Translations under genes and position numbers: made by a program | Source: Faucicola sp902506215 | GTDB taxonomy: Bacteria; Pseudomonadota; Gammaproteobacteria; Pseudomonadales; Moraxellaceae | Direction: 5' to 3' | NCBI GenBank assembly: GCA_016888885.1 | Contig: CP069437.1 | Location: 1,178,001 to 1,242,000, forward strand | Length of the DNA: 64,000 nucleotides | Part shown: piece by piece, positions 16,866 through 24,859 of the stretch | Numbering within the stretch: position 1 is the first letter of the stretch | Layout of the letters: each line of letters begins with the position of its first letter | The notes under the pieces: generated by a model | What the model was told of the DNA's origin: nothing | Seen by the model: only the letters and a program-made list of their open reading frames with translations | Databases searched by the model: none

Positions 16866-16881
16866 GATATTTCCAAAAAAT

Positions 16882-18075
16882 TTAATGGCTGTCACAGCAT
16901 TGTTGAAGAATTTGCTGTAAGAAGCTTTCGCATTTTGCTAATTGGTTTAGACTGACAAACTCATTGGCTTTATGGGCATTGCCAATATCGCCAGGTCCGC
17001 AAATCACCGTCGGAATACCTGCATTGGTAAACTGCCCGCCTTCGGTGGCATACGCTACTTTATGACGATGTTGTTCATCCACCAAATTTTCAATGAGCTG
17101 TTGCAAGGCTTGGCTATCTTTATCGGTCATCGCAGGGACATTTTCGTTGCGAGTTAGCTCAATGCCCGTGTCGCTGTCAATCGCGTGCATCTTAGGCTCA
17201 AGGGTTTTGATAAAGGCGCGAATCGGCTCAATCACTTGGCTTTCATTCATGTGCGGCAAATTACGGTAATCAAAGGTGAATTCGCACAGGTTGGGCACGA
17301 TATTGGTTGCTGTACCCCCGGTAATAGTGCCGACTGACAAGGTGGAAAATGGTACGTCAAACGCCATGTCTTGGTCGTTACGTTGTTGCAATTGTTCGGC
17401 AAGTTTATCAATAAAATTGATAATTTTGCTGGCATAGCTGATGGCATTGACGCCTTGCGGGGTCAGCGATGAATGCACCGATTTGCCATGCACACGGCAG
17501 CGATACACTTGGATGCCTTTATGCGCGGTAACCATTTTCATCATGGTCGGCTCACCGACGATACAGTAGTCGGGCTTAATCCCTTGCGCTTTTAAATCCG
17601 CAAGCAGTAATGGCGCACCCAAACAACCCACTTCTTCGTCATACGACAGTGCCAGATGAATCGGTTTGCCCAGCCTCTTATCGCGGCTTGCTTGCACCAC
17701 AGTGGGCAATAGGGTTAAGGCGCAAGCAATAAAGCCTTTCATATCACAAGCCCCACGCCCGTATAGCTTATCTTCCACAATGGTCGCCACAAACGGATCG
17801 GTATCCCATGCCTGCCCATCAACGGGCACCACATCGGTATGCCCGGAAAACACAAAACCCCCTGTCGTTACGGTATCACCCTTACCCATCGCAGGTACAG
17901 TCACAAAGAGATTGGCTTTGGTATTATCGGCATTAAAGGTCAAACGTGGCGACAATCCCAACTGCTCACAATAACTCGCCACATACTCAATCAATTGCAA
18001 ATTGGAGTAGCGACTGACAGTGTTAAAACCAATCAGCTTTGTTAACCAGTCTACGGCATTGGATGGATAGCCCAT
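16882..18075 (-). CDS. argE: Acetylornithine deacetylase
   Basis: A 397-residue M20 zinc hydrolase that releases ornithine from N-acetylornithine in arginine biosynthesis. Metal-site motifs are FSGHTDVVPVDGQAWDTDPF, GRGACDMKGFIA, SYDEEVGCLGAPLL and GPGDIGNAHKANEFV. A dimerisation domain lies between (HGKSVHSSLTPQGVNAI). The N-terminus (WLTKLIGFNTVSR) is typical of ArgE rather than DapE. It lies between the ygfB-like gene and pepP on one strand and is likely co-transcribed with them, an insertion into the usual ygfB-pepP pair. Confidence 0.93.
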   Translation of the reverse strand: MGYPSNAVDWLTKLIGFNTVSRYSNLQLIEYVASYCEQLGLSPRLTFNADNTKANLFVTVPAMGKGDTVTTGGFVFSGHTDVVPVDGQAWDTDPFVATIVEDKLYGRGACDMKGFIACALTLLPTVVQASRDKRLGKPIHLALSYDEEVGCLGAPLLLADLKAQGIKPDYCIVGEPTMMKMVTAHKGIQVYRCRVHGKSVHSSLTPQGVNAISYASKIINFIDKLAEQLQQRNDQDMAFDVPFSTLSVGTITGGTATNIVPNLCEFTFDYRNLPHMNESQVIEPIRAFIKTLEPKMHAIDSDTGIELTRNENVPAMTDKDSQALQQLIENLVDEQHRHKVAYATEGGQFTNAGIPTVICGPGDIGNAHKANEFVSLNQLAKCESFLQQILQQCCDSH

Positions 18076-18153
18076 AGTCGTTCCATTTTTCTCAAATTTT
18101 AAACCATTAAAACACCCTATCAGGGTAAATTTAGTCCAAATAGGGTGTTAGCA

Positions 18154-18894
18154 TCAATTCGGATTTTTACCGGTCATGGCATCTATAACCATATGGGTAA
18201 CAAAATCATCATTGGTATCTTTTTCTGCTTCCCAATCGAGTTCATCATCGCGTAGCTGCTCAATAAAATCCAAATGCTCCTCGTCAATCTGTTGGGCTTT
18301 GCCCACAGGGCGATTCATGGCAAATCCTGCGATGAGCGGCAACTTGGCGACTGATTTACGCACTCGCCCTTGTGATACACTCACAGGAATCATGCGCACA
18401 AACTCAAGTAGCTCCATATATTCAACTTCGCCTTCAGCATTGTCCGTGCCTTGCAGCGCCTCATCATACGCATCAACCCGCAGCGCGCCGATTTTTGCCA
18501 AGTCATTAAATAGGCTATTTTCTTCCGGGCGCAGCGCACTATCGGTGATGCCAAAGCCTGTCAAAAAGCCATTTGCCCAGTTCTTAAGTGCCATCAAACG
18601 CTCATACAGTGGATGGTCATCATCGGGCAACAACGGCATAAACTGGTAGCTATCGGCATCATCGGTTAACACCGCCACCATATCCTCGCCTTCTTCGGTC
18701 ACTATCTCTAACGCTTTTGGCTCAAGCTCGGTAAAGCTCAGCTCAGTCAGTAGCAGTTGCCACTCTTGCTCGGCTGGCGCATTACATACACTGAGCACCC
18801 CTGAGATTAGCCCATGTAACTCACTAATTGTGATGTCGTGCCAATCCTCAAATGCTTGTGTCCAATCTTGCCAACCCGAAATATAATCATCCAT
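18154..18894 (-). CDS. ygfB: UPF0149 (YgfB/YecA) family protein
   Basis: A 246-residue acidic protein matching the UPF0149 pattern: early SELHGLISGVLS, WANGFLTGFG near the middle, and a C-terminal EFVRMIPVSV segment followed by an extra charged tail. It is longer than the usual YgfB (about 190 residues). Family members next to pepP are conserved in gammaproteobacteria; in Pseudomonas a YgfB homologue influences cell-wall stress gene control. The function here is unproven. It is divergent from the coiled-coil/zapA pair, the arrangement known from E. coli. Confidence 0.85.
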   Translation of the reverse strand: MDDYISGWQDWTQAFEDWHDITISELHGLISGVLSVCNAPAEQEWQLLLTELSFTELEPKALEIVTEEGEDMVAVLTDDADSYQFMPLLPDDDHPLYERLMALKNWANGFLTGFGITDSALRPEENSLFNDLAKIGALRVDAYDEALQGTDNAEGEVEYMELLEFVRMIPVSVSQGRVRKSVAKLPLIAGFAMNRPVGKAQQIDEEHLDFIEQLRDDELDWEAEKDTNDDFVTHMVIDAMTGKNPN

Positions 18895-19130
18895 CGCTTT
18901 ACCCTTTTTTCACAAAAAATTATATCAACATTGAGATAATACTAGCCTTAATGCGGTCAACTATGGCATTATTAAAGTGGTAAAATAATATAAGTATCAC
19001 TCAAATTTTAAGCCTTCACGCTATAGTTATACCAAAAAAACCTTTTGCTATTCATGTCAATGAGCGCCCATCACGTCGCTCTTGATGATTTACTTGATTA
19101 TTCACTCGATTACTGACTAGACATCATATC

Positions 19131-19535
19131 ATGAGCACCCTAATTGACCAACTGACCCAGCTACAAACCGCATTGACTAAGCTTCGCGATAAATATCAAT
19201 TCGCCAGTAGCGAGCTAACCCGTATTAAAGCACAGCCAACCATTACCGCAGATCAACTGCAGGCGGTACAAGCTGAGCTCGATAGCAGCAAAGAACTGCA
19301 GCAAAATTTGCAACAACAACTTGCCAGACAAGCCGAAGAGTATCAAGCACTCGAGCAGCGCTATCAGTCACTTGCCGAATCTCACAACATGCTAAGTACC
19401 GAATACGAACAAACCCAAAACCAATTACAGATTTTTACCGCACAAAATCAAAAACTGATTGAAAAAAATCGCGTTGCGGCAGAGCATACCAAGCTTGTGT
19501 TAGAGCGCTTGGCAAAAATTGACAGCGAAAATTAA
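19131..19535 (+). CDS. Coiled-coil protein upstream of zapA
   Basis: A 134-residue soluble protein that is almost entirely heptad-like helix (LIDQLTQLQTALTKLRDKY through LVLERLAKI), rich in Q, E, L and A, with no signal peptide. In other gammaproteobacteria a small coiled-coil gene sits just before zapA (TIGR02449-like) and is thought to belong with cell division. Size and place fit that role, but similarity is structural rather than by clear motif. It ends 63 bp before zapA and is probably in the same transcript. Confidence 0.75.
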   Translation: MSTLIDQLTQLQTALTKLRDKYQFASSELTRIKAQPTITADQLQAVQAELDSSKELQQNLQQQLARQAEEYQALEQRYQSLAESHNMLSTEYEQTQNQLQIFTAQNQKLIEKNRVAAEHTKLVLERLAKIDSEN

Positions 19536-19598
19536 CCCACCCCTATTTAAGCCAGCCTTAGTGATGTTTAAAACATTTGAATACGTTAGGAAAATCTT

Positions 19599-19892
19599 AT
19601 GGCATCTGCCCAAAGCATTAAAAAAGTTGATATCCTGATCAATGGTCGTAGCTATACCATCAACTGTCCAGAATCGGAAGAGCCTGCGTTGCAGCGTGCG
19701 GCAAGCTATATTAACCAGTTTATGCAAGATGTACGCCGCCAAGCGCCCCAGCTACCCCAAGAAGAATTATTGGTACTGTGCGCGTTGACGTTGTTTGAAA
19801 AATCAGAAAACTTACAACGCTATCAAGAAAACGAAAGCCAAGCGCAAGACCTGGTGGGTAAAATGTTAGAAGACGTTGCGCGTTTTGCCTAA
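19599..19892 (+). CDS. zapA: Cell division protein ZapA
   Basis: A 97-residue cytoplasmic FtsZ-ring-associated protein that bundles FtsZ filaments. It has the N-terminal ZapA fold (KVDILINGRSYTINCPESEE, LQRAASYINQFM) and a C-terminal coiled coil (LVLCALTLFEKSENLQRY). TAGGAAA precedes the start. The 6S RNA gene that often follows zapA was not found; only 37 bp separate it from the next gene. Confidence 0.92.
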   Translation: MASAQSIKKVDILINGRSYTINCPESEEPALQRAASYINQFMQDVRRQAPQLPQEELLVLCALTLFEKSENLQRYQENESQAQDLVGKMLEDVARFA

Positions 19893-19929
19893 CGTCTTTA
19901 GTGTAAAATAAGTGTAAAATAAAATTCGA

Positions 19930-20184
19930 CTAATTTTGAGCGCGCTGGTAGTGTTTGCCAGCATGAAAATCCGCTTGGTGTTCTTGATTACAAAAGAACT
20001 TATCCCCTTCTATAATCCCTCGCCACTCTGCTAACGTATGATGGCAAAAATCACACGCTCGCAGCTCGGTACTCTCGCCTGGCTGCGGCTGTAAATAGCC
20101 TTGTGGTGGTCGCGGATACATCCATTTCATCCCAACCCAGCTAAGCCCCATAATCACCAAAACCACAAAAATTGCGGTAAACAT
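19930..20184 (-). CDS. Small membrane-anchored zinc-ribbon-like protein (PP0621-like)
   Basis: 84 residues: one N-terminal transmembrane helix (FTAIFVVLVIMGLSWVGMKW), a proline-rich spacer, then CDFCHH and a downstream CNQEHQADFHAGKHY, a likely metal-binding cluster. Architecture and motifs resemble the short PP0621 family of pseudomonads, whose function is unknown. It is convergent with zapA. Confidence 0.7.
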   Translation of the reverse strand: MFTAIFVVLVIMGLSWVGMKWMYPRPPQGYLQPQPGESTELRACDFCHHTLAEWRGIIEGDKFFCNQEHQADFHAGKHYQRAQN

Positions 20185-20369
20185 CGCTTCACCTCATTGT
20201 CTAATGAACGAACCATCGTTGCCAATTAACAATTATGACTGCCTGTTAATTAGCATTGTAAGGTTTGATTATACGGCAAAAAATCGCGCATTGATGGGTT
20301 ATTCATGCTATGTTTAAGCTAATTTTACCAGTTGCAGCGTTTTTCGGTTGTAGCGTCTAAAGATTGCAA

Positions 20370-20397
20370 TTGTAAACATATCATAAAGCGATATAAT
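20370..20397 (+). promoter_or_regulatory. sigma-70 promoter of nadE
   Basis: TTGTAA (20370-20375), 16 bp, TATAAT (20392-20397). The leader to the nadE ATG would be about 130 nt. No known riboswitch fold was recognised in it. Confidence 0.65.
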
Positions 20398-20532
20398 GTA
20401 GAATAATTTTATCTTGTAATGTCATCGCTGTTGCCACCCATAATTATAATAGCGGCGTGATGCTTGCATACCGTTTTAGACGGATATGACTAAGGGACGA
20501 CCCCATAACAAATTTTTACTGAAGGATTTTTC

Positions 20533-22389
20533 ATGTCACACCTTGATTTAACCCCAGATAATAGCGTACCAACGCAGCTGCCGAGTGAGTCAATGACCGC
20601 CGAAGCTACGACGCCAAACCAACCCGCAAACCCACAGCCAGTTTCTCAAAAACCTGCTCAGCCAACTTCTCAATCAGTTTCTCAGCCAACCTCTCAGTCA
20701 TCAAGCCAATCGACTAGCCAAGCAATTAGCCAAGCAGATTCTATGGTGGGGCTAAAAATTGCGGTGGCACAGCAGCAATTTATTGTCGGCGATGTCATCA
20801 ACAATGCCAAAAAAATGGTAGAGCTGGCTAAAGATGCCCGTGATAAGGGTGCTAATATCATTGTCTTTCCTGAGTTATCACTGCTGGGTTATCCGCCTGA
20901 AGATTTGTTGCTACGTCCAAGTCTTGCCTCACGCGTGAAACTTGCTTTTGAATTGCTCTACACAGTCAAAGATATCGTGATGCTAGTGGGTTATCCGCAC
21001 ATTGACCCCAATGGCACGTTTAACTCAGTGGCTATCATTCACAATGGTCAGCAAAAAGGCTTTTATCACAAACAATGCTTGCCAAACTATGGCGTGTTTG
21101 ATGAACGCCGCTATTTTAATACCGGTCACAACCAAGTGTTGTTTGACTATCAAGGGCTGACCATTGGACTACTTATCTGTGAAGACTTATGGCAAGACGC
21201 TCCCATTCGCGCACTGAAAGAAAAAGGTGCGGAAATCATCATCAGCCTCAATGCCTCACCCTTTGAGCAAAACAAGCAAGAACAACGTAAGGCTTTATTA
21301 AAAAGCCGTGCCACTGAGCACAATATCCCGATTGTGTATGCCAATAGCGTGGGCGGTCAAGATGACTTGGTGTTTGATGGCGGCTCGATGGTGGTCAACG
21401 CTCAAGGTAAAATCGTGCAAGAAGCACCAAGATTTTTGCAGCATACCCTGTATGTGGTTGCTCGTCACGATGCCCAAAGCGGTCAAGTGATATTATCAGA
21501 ACAGCGCAAATCACCGCTTGCGCTCAGCCAAATCGCTGAAACTTATCAAGCGCTGGTTGTCGGCTTGCGTGATTATGTCAATCATTCTGGCTTTAAAGGC
21601 GTATTGGTTGGGTTGTCAGGCGGTATAGACTCGGCGCTCACGCTATGTATCGCCGTTGATGCACTGGGTGCAGATAAAGTTTATGCGGTCATGATGCCCT
21701 ATGAGTACACCTCGCAAATCAGCCTGCAAGACGCGCAGGCGCAGGCACACCGACTCAACGTGTCTTATACCGTGTGCCCGATTCATGCCGCCGTTGAAGG
21801 TATGCGTCGTACGCTAGAGCCGATGTTTAGCAACACCACCGCCGACACCACGGAAGAAAATATCCAAGCCCGTGCGCGTGGCATGATTTTGATGGCATTG
21901 TCCAACAAATTTGGTCATCTAGTCATCACCACCGGCAACAAGTCAGAGATGGCTGTGGGCTATGCGACATTGTATGGGGATATGGCAGGCGGATTTGATG
22001 TCTTAAAAGATGTGTATAAAACCCAAGTATATGCCCTCGCCAACTATCGCAACCGCCTAGAAGAGACGCCCGTGATTCCTGAGCGTGTGATTACGCGCCC
22101 GCCTTCTGCCGAGCTTCGACCCGACCAAAAAGACCAAGACAGTCTGCCTGATTATGATACCCTCGATAAAATGCTGGAGCTGTATATCGATCGCGACTTT
22201 GGGTATGATGCGATTGTAGAAGCCGGTTATGATAAAGACGTGGTGAAAAAAGTACTCAGTATGGTAGACCGCAATGAATACAAACGTCGTCAAGCGGCGA
22301 TTGGCACCAAGATTACCCACCGCGCCTTTGGGCGTGAGCGTCGCTACCCACTCGTCAATCATTGGTCGCTAGAGTTTCCAAAACTCTAA
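20533..22389 (+). CDS. nadE: Glutamine-dependent NAD+ synthetase
   Basis: Makes NAD+ from nicotinic acid adenine dinucleotide, using ammonia from its own glutaminase. The nitrilase-like domain (IAVAQQQFIVGDV, FPELSLLGYPPEDLL, GLLICEDLWQDAP) is followed by the synthetase domain with P-loop LVGLSGGIDSAL and TTGNKSEMAVGY. The first ~70 residues are an unusual P/Q/S/T-rich tract (TSQSVSQPTSQSSSQSTSQ); the conserved protein begins at MVGLKIAVAQ (ATG at 20743). The upstream start is preferred because GAAGGA precedes it. A later start cannot be excluded. Confidence 0.94.
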   Translation: MSHLDLTPDNSVPTQLPSESMTAEATTPNQPANPQPVSQKPAQPTSQSVSQPTSQSSSQSTSQAISQADSMVGLKIAVAQQQFIVGDVINNAKKMVELAKDARDKGANIIVFPELSLLGYPPEDLLLRPSLASRVKLAFELLYTVKDIVMLVGYPHIDPNGTFNSVAIIHNGQQKGFYHKQCLPNYGVFDERRYFNTGHNQVLFDYQGLTIGLLICEDLWQDAPIRALKEKGAEIIISLNASPFEQNKQEQRKALLKSRATEHNIPIVYANSVGGQDDLVFDGGSMVVNAQGKIVQEAPRFLQHTLYVVARHDAQSGQVILSEQRKSPLALSQIAETYQALVVGLRDYVNHSGFKGVLVGLSGGIDSALTLCIAVDALGADKVYAVMMPYEYTSQISLQDAQAQAHRLNVSYTVCPIHAAVEGMRRTLEPMFSNTTADTTEENIQARARGMILMALSNKFGHLVITTGNKSEMAVGYATLYGDMAGGFDVLKDVYKTQVYALANYRNRLEETPVIPERVITRPPSAELRPDQKDQDSLPDYDTLDKMLELYIDRDFGYDAIVEAGYDKDVVKKVLSMVDRNEYKRRQAAIGTKITHRAFGRERRYPLVNHWSLEFPKL

Positions 22390-22402
22390 GGCGGAATAGC
22401 AT

Positions 22403-22433
22403 AAAAAGACTGCAATTTGGCAGTCTTTTTTTT
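22403..22433 (+). terminator. nadE terminator
   Basis: AAAAAGACTG / CAGTCTTTTT stem with T run, 14 bp past the nadE stop. Confidence 0.9.
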
Positions 22434-22473
22434 CATCTGTCGCAAAGCATATATCGTAAAGCTTGCATGACAG

Positions 22474-22980
22474 TTATGTCATTGTCACATCCAAATGCAA
22501 GCTTTCTTTAATCTCTTCCATCACAATCAAACTGTGGGTTTCCACAGCCGCTGGCAATTGCTTTAGGATATTGCCCAGTAACTTGCGGTAAGAACTCATC
22601 TCTTTTAGCCGCGCTTTGACCAAAAAATCAAACTCACCCGAAATCAAATGACATTCCAGTATCTCGGGAATTTCTGACAGTTTTTTGCTCACTTGCTCAA
22701 AGACATCGCCCGACTTGGTGGATAGCTTTATCTCTAAAAATACCAACAAGCTTTTATTGACCAAATTGGGATTTAACCGCGCATGATAGCCTGTGATAAT
22801 GCCTTCACGCTCCAGCCGTTTAACTCGGTCTGAGCAAGGCGTGGTTGATAGGTTAACTCTGGCGGCCAATTCGCTGATAGAAATTCTGGCTTGCTGTTGT
22901 AAGATTTCAAGGATTAGACGGTCGGTACGGTCTAAAGTACGCATAGCAAAATGAAAACCCTGTTTTTTGATGATTGACAT
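22474..22980 (-). CDS. Lrp/AsnC family transcriptional regulator
   Basis: 168 residues with an N-terminal winged helix-turn-helix (LDRTDRLILEILQQQARISI, ARVNLSTTPCSDRVKRLEREG) and a C-terminal RAM effector domain (LECHLISGEFDFLVKAR). It is transcribed away from dadA, so it is likely the alanine-responsive activator of the D-amino-acid catabolic operon, like DadR/BkdR in pseudomonads. An alternative start at MRTLDRTD (22944) would remove 12 residues; neither start has a strong ribosome site. Confidence 0.88.
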   Translation of the reverse strand: MSIIKKQGFHFAMRTLDRTDRLILEILQQQARISISELAARVNLSTTPCSDRVKRLEREGIITGYHARLNPNLVNKSLLVFLEIKLSTKSGDVFEQVSKKLSEIPEILECHLISGEFDFLVKARLKEMSSYRKLLGNILKQLPAAVETHSLIVMEEIKESLHLDVTMT

Positions 22981-23007
22981 GATAAAACCGATAATATCAG
23001 CAAAATT

Positions 23008-23054
23008 CTAGCATAAAAACAGCAAAATTCACTGCAAAACTTTGCTTATACTAG
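23008..23054. promoter_or_regulatory. Inverted repeat in the lrp-dadA intergenic region, candidate operator
   Basis: CTAGCATAA (23008-23016) and TTATACTAG (23046-23054) are complementary at 8 of 9 positions and frame AT-rich DNA with repeated GCAAAA. TATACT within the right arm is a plausible -10 for dadA. Position and symmetry suit an Lrp-type protein, but binding is inferred. Confidence 0.45.
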
Positions 23055-23094
23055 CGAAATTAACTGATAATTAAGCAGATATTTGGGGGTGAGT

Positions 23095-24348
23095 ATGCGT
23101 GTATTGGTACTGGGTAGTGGCGTAATTGGGGTGACAAGTGCCTATTATTTAGCCAAGCAAGGCGTAGAAGTCACGGTGATTGACCGCCAAGCAGGTGCCG
23201 CACAAGAAACCAGTTTTGGCAATGCTGGGCAAATCTCCCCGGGCTACTCTACCCCTTGGGCAGCGCCCGGTATTCCATTGAAGGCGGTTAAATGGTTATT
23301 CCAACAACACGCCCCTTTAGCCATCAAATTAGATGGTAGTCTGTGGCAGTTACAATGGATGCTACAAATGCTCAAAAACTGCAATGCCAAGCGCTATGCC
23401 ATCAACAAAGAGCGCATGGTACGAGTGGCAGAATACAGCCGCGACTGTCTGCAGCAGCTGCGTCAAGACACCGGCATTCACTACGAAAACCGCTCACAAG
23501 GCACCTTACAAGTTTTTCGCAAACCCGCCCAACTAGAGGCTGTACAGCAAGATATTAAGGTGTTGCAAGATTCAGGCGTGCCTTTTAAGCTGATTGACAA
23601 CAGCAAGGCGTTGGCTGAGATTGAGCCCGCGTTGGAAAATGCCACTGATAAGCTGGTTGGCGGATTGCATTTGCCGCATGATGAAACAGGCGATTGCTTT
23701 TTGTTTTGCCAAGCATTAGAGCAGCAAGCCAAAGCGCTGGGGGTAAAATTTTTATACAATCAAACCATCGAAAAGCTAGTAGTCGACACTGGGGCGATTA
23801 AAGGGGTGATGGTAAATGGTGAGTTATTAACGGCAGACCAGTATGTATTGGCGTTGGGCAGTTATTCGCGGGCGCTTTTGCAACCGCTACAGCTTAACCT
23901 GCCTGTATACCCTGTCAAAGGCTATTCACTGACTGTGCCGATTATCAATGCTGATTTAGCGCCCCAATCAACGGTGCTTGATGAAACCTATAAAATCGCC
24001 ATTACTCGCTTTGACAACCGCATTCGCGTAGGCGGTATGGCAGAATTAAGTGGTTTTGATTTAAGTCTAAACCCGCAGCGCCGTGCCACACTCGAAATGG
24101 TCACGCAGGACTTATTCGCAGGCGGTGATTTGCCAAACGCAAGTTTTTGGACAGGGCTACGTCCGATGACCCCAGATAGTACCCCTATCATTGGCGCGAC
24201 TTGGTATCGCAATTTATTTTTGAACACAGGACACGGCACATTGGGTTGGACAATGGCATGTGGCTCTGGCAAATTAATCAGCGATTTGGTGCTCGGCAGA
24301 ACGCCTGATATTCGCATTGATGGCTTATCATTACAGCGTTATGCCTAG
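23095..24348 (+). CDS. dadA: D-amino acid dehydrogenase
   Basis: A 417-residue FAD enzyme at the inner membrane that oxidises D-alanine and other D-amino acids to keto acids. It starts with the dinucleotide fold VLVLGSGVIGVTSAYYLAK and has DRQAGAAQETSFGNAGQISPGYSTPW and TGLRPMTPDSTPIIG. ATG at 23095 is chosen because GGGGGTGAG lies just upstream; the frame also opens at a TTG four codons earlier. It is followed by ridA after 73 bp. No alanine racemase (dadX) is in the operon. Confidence 0.94.
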   Translation: MRVLVLGSGVIGVTSAYYLAKQGVEVTVIDRQAGAAQETSFGNAGQISPGYSTPWAAPGIPLKAVKWLFQQHAPLAIKLDGSLWQLQWMLQMLKNCNAKRYAINKERMVRVAEYSRDCLQQLRQDTGIHYENRSQGTLQVFRKPAQLEAVQQDIKVLQDSGVPFKLIDNSKALAEIEPALENATDKLVGGLHLPHDETGDCFLFCQALEQQAKALGVKFLYNQTIEKLVVDTGAIKGVMVNGELLTADQYVLALGSYSRALLQPLQLNLPVYPVKGYSLTVPIINADLAPQSTVLDETYKIAITRFDNRIRVGGMAELSGFDLSLNPQRRATLEMVTQDLFAGGDLPNASFWTGLRPMTPDSTPIIGATWYRNLFLNTGHGTLGWTMACGSGKLISDLVLGRTPDIRIDGLSLQRYA

Positions 24349-24421
24349 TATCTATTTTCTATCAGAAATAGTTGTAAAGACTATGCATCAATAACATTTA
24401 TCCGTTCACAAGGAAAACACC

Positions 24422-24787
24422 ATGACCGCACAAATTCAACGATTTGATAGCAATGACTATCTAAGTGAAATTACCATTTTTAACCAAGTAGTGTATCTCG
24501 CAGGACAAGTGCCAAATACTGATACTGCCGATATCCACACACAAACCAAAGAAGTGCTAGACAATATCGACGCCATGCTCGCCAAAGCCAATAGCGACAA
24601 ATCACGTCTGCTAACTGCTCAGATTTTTATCAAGGATTTGGCGGATTTTGCGGTGGTGAATAGCATGTGGAGCGATTGGTTAGCCGATTGTCCAAAGCCT
24701 ACCCGTGCCACAGTCAAAGCTGAGTTGGTTAATCCATTGTGGAAATTAGAAATTGTCGTAGTCGCAGTGCAAAATACCATAGACTAA
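24422..24787 (+). CDS. RidA family protein (enamine/imine deaminase)
   Basis: A 121-residue YjgF/RidA protein with VVYLAGQVPNT, EVLDNIDAMLAKANSDKSRLL and ATVKAELVNPLWKLEIVVVA. The usual catalytic arginine region (R near residue 105 in RidA) appears as CPKPTRATVKAELV. RidA proteins destroy reactive 2-aminoacrylate-type intermediates. Coupling with dadA makes sense because DadA produces imines from D-amino acids. It is probably co-transcribed with dadA. Confidence 0.88.
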   Translation: MTAQIQRFDSNDYLSEITIFNQVVYLAGQVPNTDTADIHTQTKEVLDNIDAMLAKANSDKSRLLTAQIFIKDLADFAVVNSMWSDWLADCPKPTRATVKAELVNPLWKLEIVVVAVQNTID

Positions 24788-24817
24788 ATGAACCCATCGC
24801 CGCTCAAAAGGTTAAAT

Positions 24818-24846
24818 AAAAAAGGTGCATGAATCACACCTTTTTT
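24818..24846. terminator. Terminator between ridA and ftsK
   Basis: A-tract, GGTG / CACC stem and T-tract between convergent genes. The stem is short, but the tracts favour both strands. Confidence 0.65.
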
Positions 24847-24859
24847 ATTTGTCTAACCT

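Noticed and set aside
19893..20532. 6S RNA gene expected after zapA
   Set aside because: Only 37 bp lie between zapA and the next gene, and the region before nadE shows no 6S-like long hairpin with central bubble.
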